From: Thermus caldifontis
Lineage (GTDB): Bacteria; Deinococcota; Deinococci; Deinococcales; Thermaceae
Direction: 5' to 3'
Assembly: GCF_003336745.1 (NCBI RefSeq)
Contig: NZ_QGMX01000004.1
Location: 62,001-126,000 of the forward strand
DNA: 64,000 nt
Under the pieces are notes generated by a model. It worked only from the letters and a program-made list of their open reading frames with translations, did not search any database and was not told the DNA's origin. The position numbers and the translations under genes were made by a program. This document shows, in pieces, positions 46,543-55,772 of the stretch (position 1 is the first letter of the stretch; the number at the start of each line of letters is the position of its first letter).

Positions 46543-47448
46543 CTAGCTTAGCAAGCGCAGGAGGACGGCCTTGGCGGTGTAAAGACGGTTCTCTGCCTGG
46601 TCAAAGACCCGGCTTTGGGGCCCGTGCACCGCCTCCTCGGTGGTTTCCTCCCCATAATGGGCGGGAAGGCAGTGGAGAAAAATGCCCTCGGGCCGGAGAA
46701 GCTTCAAGAGCTCCCCGTTAACCTGAAAGCCGTGGAAATCCTGGAGCCTTCTTTCCCGTTCCGCCTCTTGGCCCATGCTGGTCCAGACATCGGTGTAAAG
46801 GGCATGGGCCCCCAGGGCCGCCTCCTTGGGATTATGGGTTAAGAACGCCCCCGCCTTTTGCAAAAGGCCAGGATCCGGCTCGTACCCCTTGGGCGTGGCC
46901 ACCCGTACGCGAAGGCCTACAAAGGGGGCCACCTCCAGAAGGGAGTTCAAGACATTGTTCCCATCCCCCACCCAGGCCACCTCGAGGCCCTCCCATCCCC
47001 CGAAGGCCTCCTTTAGGGTGAGGAGGTCCGCCAGGGCCTGCAGGGGATGGGCCCGGTCGGAAAGGGCATTGATCACGGGAATCCGGGCGTGGCGAGCGAG
47101 TTCCTCCACGGTTTCGTGCCGGTACACGCGAGCAGCGATCCCCTCCACAAAGCGCTCCAGGTTCTTGGCAATATCCCTGACAGGCTCTCGCTCGCCGATG
47201 CCCACCTGCTTTTGGTCCAGGTAAACGGCATGCCCTCCCAGGTGAAGCATGGCCACCTCGAGGGTGGTGCGGGTACGCAAGGAGGGCTTCTCAAAGAGCA
47301 GGGCCAGGACCTTCCCCTTAAGGTCCTCCCCGCGGTAACGCTCCCTTTTCAGCCTTTCCGCCAAGGTCAGGAGGGCCAAAACCTCCTGGCGACCGTGGGC
47401 CGAGAAGTCCAAAAGGTCCTTGGGCCGAGTGAGGGCATCTCCCACCAT
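46543..47448 (-). CDS. argF: Ornithine carbamoyltransferase
   Basis: ArgF makes citrulline from ornithine and carbamoyl phosphate. The 301-residue product has the carbamoyl-phosphate loop FEKPSLRTRTT (56-62 region), VNALSDRAHPLQALADLL and the ornithine-site HCLPAHYG near residue 259. The frame is open to 47631, but ATG at 47448 lies nine bases after a -10 and has no SD, as reported for argF of T. thermophilus. It begins the argF-argC-argJ operon. Confidence 0.94.
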   Translation of the reverse strand: MVGDALTRPKDLLDFSAHGRQEVLALLTLAERLKRERYRGEDLKGKVLALLFEKPSLRTRTTLEVAMLHLGGHAVYLDQKQVGIGEREPVRDIAKNLERFVEGIAARVYRHETVEELARHARIPVINALSDRAHPLQALADLLTLKEAFGGWEGLEVAWVGDGNNVLNSLLEVAPFVGLRVRVATPKGYEPDPGLLQKAGAFLTHNPKEAALGAHALYTDVWTSMGQEAERERRLQDFHGFQVNGELLKLLRPEGIFLHCLPAHYGEETTEEAVHGPQSRVFDQAENRLYTAKAVLLRLLS

Positions 47449-47457
47449 GAGGCTTCC

Positions 47458-47487
47458 AGGATACCGCACCTTTGCAAACTTATGCAA
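47458..47487 (-). promoter_or_regulatory. argF promoter with overlapping palindrome
   Basis: On the complement, TTGCAT (47487-47482), 18 bases, and TATCCT (47463-47458) end nine bases before the argF ATG. The inverted repeat TTGCA-N6-TGCAA (47472-47487) covers the -35 and is a candidate operator for arginine control, perhaps ArgR (not the E. coli ARG-box sequence). Confidence 0.6.
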
Positions 47488-47501
47488 CCCCGAGGCCCTC
47501 G

Positions 47502-47531
47502 TTGACAGGCGGGAAGCCTGCGGGTTAGCAT
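47502..47531 (+). promoter_or_regulatory. modA promoter with inverted repeat
   Basis: A perfect TTGACA (47502-47507) is followed 17-18 bases later by TTAGCA/TAGCAT (47525-47531). Between them lies CAGGC-N5-GCCTG (47506-47520), a potential operator. About 110 bases of GC-rich leader follow before the modA SD. Confidence 0.6.
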
Positions 47532-47642
47532 CCCCATAGCCTCCGAGCCCGGATAGACCCTCAGGGCCTTCCGGGCCGGGCTTCTGGCCCCGGGGTGTCG
47601 GGGGCAACCCCGCCGCCTGCCGCGGTTGCAAAGGAGGTAAAG
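47532..47642 (+). promoter_or_regulatory. Structured leader of modA, possible molybdenum-linked RNA element
   Basis: The roughly 110-base leader begins with CATAGCCTCCGAGCCCGG and can pair GAGCCCGG with CCGGGCTTC, with further GC-rich hairpins before the SD AAAGGAGG. The CTCCGAGCC stretch and position before modA recall Moco riboswitch leaders, but I could not confirm the consensus. It may also be plain leader RNA. Confidence 0.3.
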
Positions 47643-48542
47643 ATGTTAAAAAACAGCCTTCTGGTGGTTTTCCTAGGGGTCCTAGGCCTTAGCCCAGCCT
47701 GGGCCCAGCCGAGGCAGGTAAGGGTGGTAGCCGCTGCCGACCTGCAGTACGCCTTATCGGACGTAGCCAGGGCTTTTGAAGCCCAGAACCCAGGCATCCG
47801 GGTGGTCCTCACCTTCGGCTCCTCGGGGAAGTTCTACACCCAGCTCACCCAGGGCCTCGAGGCGGACATCTACTTCTCCGCTGAAAAGATCTACCCCCAG
47901 CTCCTGGAGGAAAAAGGGCTTGCTGAACCGGGTACCCGCAAGCCCTACGCCATAGGGCGCATGGTGATCTGGCTGGATCGGAGCCTAGGCCTTAAGCCAA
48001 GCCCCGAGGCCCTCGAGGACCCCAGGATCACCCGGCTCGCCATCGCCAACCCCATGCATGCCCCTTATGGCCGGGCTGCCGTCACCCTCTTGGAGCACTA
48101 TGGTCTTCTCAAGCGCCGGGCTGACGCCCCCATTTCCGGCCTCAAGAAACCCTTCCTTAGCCTCTCCTGGGAGGAGATCCCTTGGGAAACCCTGTCCCGG
48201 GGTGTGGAGGCCTACTGGGACGCCTCACCCCTCCGCCAAGGCAAGTCTAGTTTTGAGTTCGTGTACGGGGAAAATATCTCCCAAACAGCCCAGCTGGCCC
48301 TCACCACCACCAAGGCCGGCATCCTGGCCCTCTCCCTTGCCGTGCATGAGAACCTATCCAAACCCGGGGTCTACTGGCTTTCCCCCTTAGGGAGCCACCT
48401 TACCCTGGAACAGGACTACGTGATTCTGAAAGGAAGGATGCGGCCTGAGGTTATGGCCTTCTACCGGTTTGTGGGAGGCCCTGAGGCCCGGGCCGTCTTC
48501 AAGCGGTACGGGTTCCTACTGCCCGGAGAGAAACCTGAGTAG
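47643..48542 (+). CDS. modA: Molybdate (or tungstate) ABC transporter binding protein
   Basis: The roughly 299-residue periplasmic protein has a signal peptide (MLKNSLLVVFLGVLGLSPAWA) and ModA segments VRVVAAADLQYALSDVARAFEAQNPGIRV, LTFGSSGKFYTQLTQGLEADIYFSA and ANPMHAPYGRAA. These place oxyanion-binding Ser/Thr residues as in ModA; molybdate versus tungstate cannot be told. SD AAAGGAGG lies six bases before the ATG; the longer open frame is not used. ModB and ModC follow within two bases and by overlap. Confidence 0.92.
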   Translation: MLKNSLLVVFLGVLGLSPAWAQPRQVRVVAAADLQYALSDVARAFEAQNPGIRVVLTFGSSGKFYTQLTQGLEADIYFSAEKIYPQLLEEKGLAEPGTRKPYAIGRMVIWLDRSLGLKPSPEALEDPRITRLAIANPMHAPYGRAAVTLLEHYGLLKRRADAPISGLKKPFLSLSWEEIPWETLSRGVEAYWDASPLRQGKSSFEFVYGENISQTAQLALTTTKAGILALSLAVHENLSKPGVYWLSPLGSHLTLEQDYVILKGRMRPEVMAFYRFVGGPEARAVFKRYGFLLPGEKPE

Positions 48543-48544
48543 CC

Positions 48545-49216
48545 ATGGACCCCCTCTTTTGGACCGCCCTCCGCCTATCCCTCCAGGTGGCCCTCGTATC
48601 CTCCCTAATCCTTCTCCTCCTGGGCATTCCCCTGGCCTGGACCCTGGCCTTTCATCGCTTCCCAGGAAAGTCCCTGCTGGAAGCCGTCTTTCTCCTTCCC
48701 CTGGTCCTACCGCCCACGGTGCTGGGCTTTTACCTTCTCCTGTTCCTCGGGCCGGAGGGCCTCTGGCCCAGGATCACGGGCCTCTCCTGGGCCTTCCGCT
48801 TTGAAGGCCTGGTCTTCGCCAGCGTCCTCTTCAGCCTGCCCTTCGCCCTCACCGCCTTCCGGGAGGCCTTTTTGGCCCTGGACCGCAACCTCCTGGAGGT
48901 GGCCCGGACCCTCGGGGTGGGTAAGGCCAAGATAGGGACACGGGTGGTCCTACCCCTGGTCTGGCCGGGTCTCCTTTCCGGGACCCTCCTGGCCTTCGCC
49001 CACACCCTGGGGGAGTTCGGGGTGGTCCTCATGGTGGGGGGCTCCATCCCCGGAAAGACCCAGATGGTCAGCATTTACATCTACGACCTCGTGCAGGCCC
49101 TGCGTTTTGAGGATGCAGCCAAAGCCGCACTGGTCCTCCTCGGTCTGAGCCTAGCCGTATTGGTGGCCGTGCGCTCTTTGGAGGCTAAGGGGCGGGCATG
49201 GAAGTCCATTACCTGA
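48545..49216 (+). CDS. modB: Molybdate ABC transporter permease
   Basis: The 223-residue inner-membrane protein has about five helices. LPLVLPPTVLGFYLLLFLG, then AFRFEGLVFASVLFSLPFAL, the EAA loop near EVARTLGVGKAKIGTRVVLPLVWPGLLSG and HTLGEFGVVLMVGGSIPGKTQ are typical ModB sequence. It should form a homodimer for molybdate passage, driven by ModC. It starts two bases after the modA stop and overlaps the modC start by 19 bases. Confidence 0.94.
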   Translation: MDPLFWTALRLSLQVALVSSLILLLLGIPLAWTLAFHRFPGKSLLEAVFLLPLVLPPTVLGFYLLLFLGPEGLWPRITGLSWAFRFEGLVFASVLFSLPFALTAFREAFLALDRNLLEVARTLGVGKAKIGTRVVLPLVWPGLLSGTLLAFAHTLGEFGVVLMVGGSIPGKTQMVSIYIYDLVQALRFEDAAKAALVLLGLSLAVLVAVRSLEAKGRAWKSIT

Positions 49217-50199
49217 TCAGAAAGCCCATTCTCCTCGAGGCCCGCTTTCACATCCGGGGCTTCACCGTCCTCTTGGGGGAAAGCGGGGTGGGCAAAACCA
49301 CTTTGCTCAGGGCCTTGGCCGGCCTGGTAAAGGCCGAAGGCACACCGTACGGCGGGCTTCCCCCGGAACGAAGGCCCGTGGGCTACCTGCCCCAGGACTT
49401 GGCCCTTTTCCCCCACATGACCGCCTGGGAGAACGTGGCCTTTCCCCTAAAGGGCGGAAACCTCAAGGAGAGGGCCCTTGCCCTTTTACAACGGGTGGGG
49501 CTTCTGGAGCATGCCCATAAGCGCCCGCACCAGCTTTCCGGTGGGCAGAGGCAACGGGTGGCCCTGGCCCGGGCCTTGGCCAGAAGCCCGGAACTCCTCC
49601 TCCTGGACGAGCCCACCAGCGCCCTGGACCCCCTCACCAAGGACCGCATCCTGGGGGAGCTGGTGGACCTCATCCGCCAGGAGGGGATACCGGCCCTGGC
49701 CGTCAGCCACGACCCCGCCTTGGCCCGCATGGCCGACTGGCTCTTGGTGATGGGGCGGGGGAGGATCCTTCAGGAAGGCCCCCCCGAGGAAGTCCTGGCC
49801 TCCCCCAAGGAGGTGGAGGTGGCCCGGCTTTTGGGGTACGAGAACCTCTTTCCTGTGCGCATCGGGGAAGAAGGGGTCTGGCTTGGCCCCGTCCACCTAC
49901 GCCTTCCCCTTCCTCCTTGGGCCCGCCCAGGGCAAGAGGCCTGGCTGGGGGTGCGGGCGGAGGAGGTGATCGTGGTGCGGGAGGATCGGCCGCCCCCACC
50001 CCAGAATGTGCTGGAAGGCGTTCTAGAAAGCCTGTATCCCGAGGGGTTGGCCTACCGTGGGCACTTCCAAGGACCTGTGGCCTTGAGCCTCCTCCTGCCC
50101 CGCCACGTGCAGGAAAGGCTGGGCCTGCATCCCGGCCAACGGCTTCGCGTGGCCTTGAAGCCCCACTACCTGCACCTGATGCCAGGCCAGGCGGACTAG
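49198..50199 (+). CDS. modC: Molybdate ABC transporter ATP-binding protein
   Basis: The 333-residue ATPase carries Walker A GESGVGKTT, signature LSGGQRQR, Walker [14 protein letters not shown] and switch His in AVSHDPALA. The last ~90 residues form a TOBE/MOP-like domain (AWLGVRAEEVIVV, LEGVLESLYPEG, HVQERLGLHPGQRLRVALKP) that senses molybdate in this family. It starts within the modB end. The last 177 bases are overlapped on the opposite strand by the gene at 50023. Confidence 0.92.
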   Translation: MEVHYLIRKPILLEARFHIRGFTVLLGESGVGKTTLLRALAGLVKAEGTPYGGLPPERRPVGYLPQDLALFPHMTAWENVAFPLKGGNLKERALALLQRVGLLEHAHKRPHQLSGGQRQRVALARALARSPELLLLDEPTSALDPLTKDRILGELVDLIRQEGIPALAVSHDPALARMADWLLVMGRGRILQEGPPEEVLASPKEVEVARLLGYENLFPVRIGEEGVWLGPVHLRLPLPPWARPGQEAWLGVRAEEVIVVREDRPPPPQNVLEGVLESLYPEGLAYRGHFQGPVALSLLLPRHVQERLGLHPGQRLRVALKPHYLHLMPGQAD

Positions 50200-50616
50200 C
50201 TCCTCCTCGGGCAGACCGAACTTGTTCCTAAGGCCCCTCAGGTAAAACCGGGCCCGGTGCGGAGGAATGCCAAGATGTCGGGCCAGAGCCCCGCCCTTGG
50301 GAACAACCCCCTGGCCCAAGGCCCAAAACACCCCCCACTCCCCAGGCAAAAGCCCTAATCCCCCCTTCCCCTGAAGCCCCTCGGCCAGGGTCCTAGGGTC
50401 ATCCTTGCGGGTCAGGAAAAGCTGGTACCTGGGATCATAGGCCCGAAGGCCCCAGGAGGTCCGCCAGCACCACACCCAGCCTTTCTCCAGATGGGCCAGG
50501 TCCGCCAGGACCAGGCCCTCTCCACTTTTCCAAGACACCTTCCAACCTTTTTCCGTCAGTGCTGCGTGGATTGCGGCATATAGCGCAAGGTCCTCGGTGA
50601 ACACCACCGCTCGCAT
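50023..50616 (-). CDS. Hypothetical protein with possible C-terminal winged helix, reading into modC
   Basis: The open frame encodes 197 residues. The first ~145 are protein-like: MRAVVFTEDLALYAAIHAALTEKGWKV resembles a receiver-like fold, and LARHLGIPPHRARFYLRGLRNKFGLPEEELVRLAW looks like a LuxR-type helix-turn-helix. The last ~58 residues are antisense to the modC TOBE region and look like a shadow. Either the true stop has been lost, or the tail is tolerated. SD AAAGGAGG lies six bases before the ATG, so the gene is probably real. It follows the 111-residue membrane protein gene. Confidence 0.55.
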   Translation of the reverse strand: MRAVVFTEDLALYAAIHAALTEKGWKVSWKSGEGLVLADLAHLEKGWVWCWRTSWGLRAYDPRYQLFLTRKDDPRTLAEGLQGKGGLGLLPGEWGVFWALGQGVVPKGGALARHLGIPPHRARFYLRGLRNKFGLPEEELVRLAWHQVQVVGLQGHAKPLAGMQAQPFLHVAGQEEAQGHRSLEVPTVGQPLGIQAF

Positions 50617-50658
50617 TCATCCCTCCTTTCGCCCCACAAGCCCTATTGGCCGAAACCC

Positions 50659-50994
50659 CTAGGCTTGGGCGAAAGGAGGAGCCCGCGGGACAAGGAAGGC
50701 CCCCACGGGCGCTGGGAAACCCCTTTCCGAGGAAAGGCGTTCCTTGAGGACCTGCAGGAGGGTAGGGGGCGCAGGGCCCTCCATCAGGGGAAGCCCCGGG
50801 GCCACCTGGAGGCCGCAGAAGAGGGAGTGGTCCACCTCCTTCTCCTCCCCGGGGGCCTGGCAGAGGTCCGCCCTAAGCCCAGGGTTTTGCACCTGCATGA
50901 GGTACACCTGCAGGGCCACCCCGGTGGAGGCGGTGAGGGTGAGGAGGATGTAGAGGAGGACCCCTGCTGTCCACCCTAAACCCCTCTGGGCCAT
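50659..50994 (-). CDS. Small membrane or secreted hypothetical protein
   Basis: The 111-residue product has one hydrophobic segment at about 8-32 ([22 protein letters not shown]), then [28 protein letters not shown] with two Cys and a His. That pattern loosely recalls DUF2946 metal-related proteins, but I am not sure. Its ATG lies six bases after TATAGT with a TTTACA -35 (18-base spacing), so it should be leaderless. It is divergent from hisS. Confidence 0.55.
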   Translation of the reverse strand: MAQRGLGWTAGVLLYILLTLTASTGVALQVYLMQVQNPGLRADLCQAPGEEKEVDHSLFCGLQVAPGLPLMEGPAPPTLLQVLKERLSSERGFPAPVGAFLVPRAPPFAQA

Positions 50995-51000
50995 GGCCCA

Positions 51001-51030
51001 ACTATACAAAGGGTTGCGGTAAAGTGTAAA
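51001..51030 (-). promoter_or_regulatory. Promoter of the small membrane protein gene, overlapping the hisS promoter region
   Basis: On the complement, TTTACA (51030-51025), 18 bases, and TATAGT (51006-51001) end six bases before the ATG at 50994. On the plus strand TAAAGT (51020-51025) lies eight bases before the hisS ATG, so the two divergent, apparently leaderless genes share this 39-base gap. Confidence 0.6.
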
Positions 51031-51033
51031 GGT

Positions 51034-52290
51034 ATGGCGGTTCGCGGCGCCAAGGACCTCTTCGGCGTGGAGCTAAGGCTCCACCAGCAGATCGTGGCCA
51101 CCGCCCGCCGGGTTTTGGAGGCGGCAGGGGCTTTGGAGCTCATCACCCCCATCTTTGAAGAAACCCAGGTCTTTGAAAAAGGGGTGGGGATCGCCACCGA
51201 CATCGTCCGCAAGGAGATGTTCACCTTCCAGGACCGGGGCGGGCGCTCCCTCACCCTCCGCCCTGAGGGCACCGCCGCCATGGTGCGGGCCTATCTGGAG
51301 CAGGGGATGAAGGTCTGGCCCCAGCCGGTAAGGCTTTGGATGGCGGGGCCCATGTTCCGGGCGGAAAGACCCCAGAAAGGGCGCTACCGCCAGTTCCACC
51401 AGGTGAGCTACGAGGCTTTGGGCTCGGATAACCCCATCCTGGACGCCGAGGCCGTGGTGCTTCTTTGGGAAAGCCTTAAGGAGCTGGGCCTGAGGCGGCT
51501 TACCCTGAAGCTTTCCTCCGTGGGGGACCCGGAGGACCGGGCCCGCTACAACGCCTACCTGAGGGAGGTGCTCAGCCCTTACCGGGAAGAGCTTTCCCCC
51601 GACTCCCAAGAGCGCCTCGAGCTCAACCCCATGCGCATCCTGGACTCCAAAAGCGAAAAGGACCAGGCCCTTTTGCAGGAACTTGGCGTCAAGCCCATGC
51701 TGGACTTCCTGGGAGAAGAGGCCCGAGCCCACCTGAAGGCGGTGGAACGGCACCTGGAGAGGCTCTCCGTGCCCTACGAACTGGACCCAGCCCTGGTGCG
51801 GGGCCTGGACTACTACGTACGCACGGCCTTTGAGGTGCACCATGCGGAGATCGGGGCGCAAAGCGCCTTGGGAGGCGGGGGAAGGTACGACGGGCTTTCC
51901 GAGCTCCTGGGGGGACCGAGGGTACCCGGGGTGGGTTTCGCCTTTGGGGTGGAGAGGGTGGCCCTGGCCCTGGAGGCGGAGGGGTTCCGCCTTCCCGAGG
52001 AGGGAGGACCCGACGTCTACCTGATCCCCCTGACGGAGGAAGCGGTGGCCGAAGCCTTTTATCTGGCGGAGGCCTTAAGACCCCGCATCCGGGCGGAGTA
52101 CGCCCTAAGCCCCAAGAGGCCCGGCAGGGGCGTGGAGGAAGCCCTAAAGCGGAACGCGGCCTTCGCGGGCTTCTTGGGAGAGGATGAGCTGAAAACCGGT
52201 GAGGTCACCTTGAAGCGCCTGGCCACCGGGGAACAGGTGCGCCTTCCCCAAAGGGAGGCCCTGGGCTTCCTCCTTTCCGCCCTGGCGTGA
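51034..52290 (+). CDS. hisS: Histidyl-tRNA synthetase
   Basis: The 418-residue class II synthetase charges tRNA-His. Motif 2 ([25 protein letters not shown]) and the His-specific [12 protein letters not shown] and [12 protein letters not shown] are present, with motif 3 in [15 protein letters not shown] and a C-terminal anticodon-binding domain (about 330-418). The sequence matches T. thermophilus HisRS very closely. It begins [15 protein letters not shown]. The gap to aspS is 24 bases. Confidence 0.97.
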   Translation: MAVRGAKDLFGVELRLHQQIVATARRVLEAAGALELITPIFEETQVFEKGVGIATDIVRKEMFTFQDRGGRSLTLRPEGTAAMVRAYLEQGMKVWPQPVRLWMAGPMFRAERPQKGRYRQFHQVSYEALGSDNPILDAEAVVLLWESLKELGLRRLTLKLSSVGDPEDRARYNAYLREVLSPYREELSPDSQERLELNPMRILDSKSEKDQALLQELGVKPMLDFLGEEARAHLKAVERHLERLSVPYELDPALVRGLDYYVRTAFEVHHAEIGAQSALGGGGRYDGLSELLGGPRVPGVGFAFGVERVALALEAEGFRLPEEGGPDVYLIPLTEEAVAEAFYLAEALRPRIRAEYALSPKRPGRGVEEALKRNAAFAGFLGEDELKTGEVTLKRLATGEQVRLPQREALGFLLSALA

Positions 52291-52314
52291 GAATCCGTTA
52301 AGATTTGGGGGATT

Positions 52315-54060
52315 ATGCGCCGCACCCACTTCGCCGGAAGCCTAAGGGAAGAACACGTGGGGGAGGAGGTGGTCCTCGAGGGGTGGGTGAACCGCCGCCG
52401 GGACCTGGGGGGGCTCATCTTCCTGGACCTCCGCGACCGCGAAGGGCTGGTCCAACTGGTGGCCCACCCGGAAAGCCCCGCTTACCAGGAAGCCGAACGC
52501 GTCCGCTCGGAGTGGGTGGTCCGGGTAAAGGGCACCGTGCGCCTGCGCCCCGAGCCCAACCCTCGCCTGCCCACGGGGAAAGTGGAGGTGGAGCTTTCCT
52601 CCTTGGAGGTGCTTTCCGAAGCCAAAACCCCTCCCTTTCCCATAGATGCCGGCTGGCGCGGCGAGGAGGAAAGGGAGGTCTCGGAGGAACTCCGCCTAAA
52701 ATACCGCTACCTGGACCTCCGCAGGAAGAGGATGCAGGAAAACCTGCGCCTACGCCACCGGGTCATCAAGGCCATCTGGGACTTCCTGGACCGGGAAGGC
52801 TTCATCCAGGTGGAAACCCCCTTCCTGACCAAGAGCACCCCGGAAGGGGCCCGGGACTTCCTGGTGCCTTACCGCCAGCAACCGGGCCTTTTCTACGCCC
52901 TGCCCCAATCCCCGCAGCTTTTCAAGCAGATGCTGATGGTGGCGGGCTTTGACCGCTACTTCCAAATCGCCCGCTGCTTCCGGGACGAGGACCTCCGGGC
53001 CGACCGCCAACCCGACTTCACCCAAATGGACCTGGAGATGAGTTTTGTGGAGGTGGAGGATATCCTAACGCTTAACGAAAGGCTCATGGCCCACGTGTTC
53101 CGCGAGGGCTTGGGGGTGGAGCTTCCCCTTCCCTTTCCCCGCCTCGCCTACCAGGAGGCCCTGGAGCGGTTTGGCTCCGATAAGCCCGACACCCGCTTTG
53201 GCCTGGAGCTCAAGGAGGTGGGGCACCTCTTCCGGGAAAGCGCCTTTCAGGTTTTCCGGGAAGCGGAAAGGGTAAAGGCCCTGGCGGTGCCCAGGGCCCT
53301 CTCCCGAAAGGAGATCGCCGAGCTGGAGGAGGTGGCCAAGCGCCACGGGGCCAAGGGCCTGGCCTTTGCTAGGGTGGAGGAAGGGGGACTGGCAGGCGGG
53401 ATCGCCAAGTTCTTGGAACCCGTACAGCACCATCTCCTAGAGACCACGAAAGCCGGCCCGGGGCAAACCCTCCTCTTCGTGGCGGGGCCCGCCAAGGTAG
53501 CGGCCACCGCTATGGGGCAGGTGCGGCTTAAGCTGGCGGAGCTCTTGGACCTCCCCCGGGAAGGCTTCCACTTCCTCTGGGTGGTGGACTTTCCCCTCCT
53601 GGAGTGGGACCAGGAAAGGGGCCAGTACACCTATATGCACCATCCCTTTACCCGCCCCCATCCTGAAGACCTACCCCTTCTGGACACCGATCCGGGAAGG
53701 GTCCGGGCCTTGGCCTACGACCTGGTGCTGAACGGCACCGAGGTGGGGGGTGGGTCCATCCGCATCCACGACCCGGTCCTTCAGGCCAGGATGTTCCGGG
53801 TGCTGGGCATCGGGGAGGAGGAGCAGCGGGAAAAGTTTGGCTTTTTCCTCGAGGCCCTCACCTACGGGGCCCCACCCCACGGGGGCATCGCCTGGGGGCT
53901 GGACCGCCTGCTGGCCCTCATGACCGCTAGCCCCTCCATCCGCGAGGTCATCGCCTTCCCCAAGAACAAGGAGGGCAAGGACCCCCTCACCGGGGCCCCA
54001 AGCCCTGTGTCCGAGGAGCAGCTTCGCGAACTGGGTCTTATGGTGATCGCCCATGGCTAG
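52315..54060 (+). CDS. aspS: Aspartyl-tRNA synthetase, bacterial type
   Basis: The 581-residue enzyme has the N-terminal OB fold (about 1-105), a class II core with motif 2 [29 protein letters not shown], the bacterial GAD insertion (about 290-410) and motif 3 [14 protein letters not shown]. The length and GAD domain mark the bacterial-type AspRS1. Thermus also has a short archaeal-type AspRS in other known genomes. It is near-leaderless: TAAGAT (52299-52304) lies ten bases before the ATG. The phzF-like gene overlaps its end by eight bases. Confidence 0.96.
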   Translation: MRRTHFAGSLREEHVGEEVVLEGWVNRRRDLGGLIFLDLRDREGLVQLVAHPESPAYQEAERVRSEWVVRVKGTVRLRPEPNPRLPTGKVEVELSSLEVLSEAKTPPFPIDAGWRGEEEREVSEELRLKYRYLDLRRKRMQENLRLRHRVIKAIWDFLDREGFIQVETPFLTKSTPEGARDFLVPYRQQPGLFYALPQSPQLFKQMLMVAGFDRYFQIARCFRDEDLRADRQPDFTQMDLEMSFVEVEDILTLNERLMAHVFREGLGVELPLPFPRLAYQEALERFGSDKPDTRFGLELKEVGHLFRESAFQVFREAERVKALAVPRALSRKEIAELEEVAKRHGAKGLAFARVEEGGLAGGIAKFLEPVQHHLLETTKAGPGQTLLFVAGPAKVAATAMGQVRLKLAELLDLPREGFHFLWVVDFPLLEWDQERGQYTYMHHPFTRPHPEDLPLLDTDPGRVRALAYDLVLNGTEVGGGSIRIHDPVLQARMFRVLGIGEEEQREKFGFFLEALTYGAPPHGGIAWGLDRLLALMTASPSIREVIAFPKNKEGKDPLTGAPSPVSEEQLRELGLMVIAHG

Positions 54061-54946
54061 GATTCCCTACGTGATCGTGGACGCCTTTGCCTCCACCCCG
54101 GGAACCGGCAACCGGGTGGCCATCGTTTTGGATGCCAGGGGAATGGGCCTGGAGGAAATGCAAAGCCTTGCCCGGCGCCTGGGCGAGCCGGAAACCGCCT
54201 TTGTCACGGAAAAACAAGGCACCCTTTTTTCCGTGCGCTTTTTCACCCCTACAGGGGAGGTGGAGTTTTCCGGGCATGCCGCCTTGGCCCTGGGCCTGAC
54301 CCTGGTGCGCCTGGGCCTGGCCCCGGAAGGGACAGAGCGGCTTTACCTTCACACCCCCACTGAGGCCCTGCCGGTGGAGATCCTCTATGAGGCCGGGGAG
54401 CCCAAGAAGGCCCTGGTGCGGGGCCCTGCCCCCAGGTTCCGCGACCTCCCTCCCTACCAGGCCTTGAAGGAGGTCCTCGAGGCCCTGGGCTCCGACGAGC
54501 GCTACCTGCACCGGGGACTTCCTTACGGCATCGCCTACACCGGGCTTTGGAGCCTCTTTGTCCCCCTGATTGCCCCCGGGGTAGTGGACGCCCTGGAGCC
54601 GGAGATGGAGGCCCTGGCGGCGGTTTCCCGGAAGCTGGAAGTGGCCACGGTGCACGCCTACGCTCCCATGGGGCCAAGGAGCTTCTACGCCCGGGACTTC
54701 GCCCCCCTCTTGGGCATCCCCGAGGACCCGGTAACGGGCTCCGCCAACGCCGCCTTGGGGGCCCTCTTGGCCCGGGCTGGGGTGGTGCCCCGGAGGGAGG
54801 GCCGGGTGGTCCTCACCATCTACCAAGGCCACCGCCTGGGTAACCCCGGGGTGGTGGAGGTGGTGGTGGAGTATAGCCCCACCGGCCAGCCCTATAGCGT
54901 CCAGATCGGTGGGGAAGCGGTCCAGGTCTTCGCTGGGGAACTCTGA
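54053..54946 (+). CDS. PhzF-family isomerase/epimerase
   Basis: The 297-residue protein has [23 protein letters not shown], with GTGNR near the catalytic region, then [13 protein letters not shown] near 77-89 and [14 protein letters not shown] near 225, all PhzF hallmarks (a Glu acts as general acid/base). PhzF itself isomerises DHHA in phenazine synthesis, but most family members have unknown roles and no phenazine genes are near, so only the family is assigned. It overlaps aspS at 5' and the HAD gene at 3' (TGATG). Confidence 0.85.
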   Translation: MARIPYVIVDAFASTPGTGNRVAIVLDARGMGLEEMQSLARRLGEPETAFVTEKQGTLFSVRFFTPTGEVEFSGHAALALGLTLVRLGLAPEGTERLYLHTPTEALPVEILYEAGEPKKALVRGPAPRFRDLPPYQALKEVLEALGSDERYLHRGLPYGIAYTGLWSLFVPLIAPGVVDALEPEMEALAAVSRKLEVATVHAYAPMGPRSFYARDFAPLLGIPEDPVTGSANAALGALLARAGVVPRREGRVVLTIYQGHRLGNPGVVEVVVEYSPTGQPYSVQIGGEAVQVFAGEL

Positions 54947-55761
54947 TGGTGGGGTTGGTCTTCCTAGATGTGGACGGCACCCTGGTGGGCAGGGACGGAG
55001 TCCCAGATTGCGTCTGGCCCGCGGCGGAGGCCCTCAGGAACCAGGGGATACGCCTTAGCCTCATCACCGGCCGGCCGGGCCGGGGCCACGCCCTGGCCTA
55101 CGCCCGCAGGCTGGACCCCACGGGCCTGCACGTGTTTGAGTCGGGGGCGGTGGTCCTGGCCCTTTCCCAGGACCCCCACTCCCCACCTACCCAACCCCTC
55201 CTAGTGGAGGCCCTGCCCCAAGAGGCCGCCCGGAGGGCGGTGCGCCTGACCCGCAGGCTTGGGCTTCCCCTGGAGGGCTACACCGCCCTGGGGGACTTCT
55301 TCGTGGAGGGGGATAGCCCCCTCCTGAAGGCCCACCAGGAGCTCCTGGGCGTGGCCGCCGAGGAGGCCGATCTCCTCGAGCTTCCTAGCCCCCTGGTCCG
55401 CCTCCAGGTGTTGGCCGATCCCCAAGCTCCCCTGGGGGCCCTTATGGACTCTTTGCCCCAAGAACTCCAGGCCCACGTGGCGGAAAGCCCCCGGATGCCT
55501 GGGGTGCGCTTCGTCTCCCTCACCAAAAAGGGGGTGAGCAAGCTCACCGCCGCCCGCTTTGTGGCGGAAAGCTACGGCCTTACCCTGGCCCAGTCCGCCA
55601 TGGTGGGGGATGGGGAGAACGACCTGGAGGTGATCCAAGGGGTGGGCTTGGGCATCGCCATGGGAAACGCTGCCCCTAAGGTGAAAGCCGCCGCCAAACG
55701 GGTGGTGGCCCCCGTGGAGGCGTGCGGCTTGGCAGAGGCCCTCCTCGCCCTTCTGGATTAG
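54946..55761 (+). CDS. HAD-superfamily phosphatase, Cof/IIB type
   Basis: The 271-residue enzyme has motif I LDVDGTLV (nucleophile Asp8, acid/base Asp10), motif II SLITGR, the conserved Lys in the SLTKKGVSK region, and motif [15 protein letters not shown]. The large C2B cap between motifs II and III (about 80-190) marks the Cof subfamily, phosphatases of sugar phosphates; mannosyl-3-phosphoglycerate phosphatase is a relative. The substrate is not clear. It sits between the phzF-like gene and asnS. Confidence 0.85.
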   Translation: MVGLVFLDVDGTLVGRDGVPDCVWPAAEALRNQGIRLSLITGRPGRGHALAYARRLDPTGLHVFESGAVVLALSQDPHSPPTQPLLVEALPQEAARRAVRLTRRLGLPLEGYTALGDFFVEGDSPLLKAHQELLGVAAEEADLLELPSPLVRLQVLADPQAPLGALMDSLPQELQAHVAESPRMPGVRFVSLTKKGVSKLTAARFVAESYGLTLAQSAMVGDGENDLEVIQGVGLGIAMGNAAPKVKAAAKRVVAPVEACGLAEALLALLD

Positions 55762-55772
55762 ACTCTAGGGGT

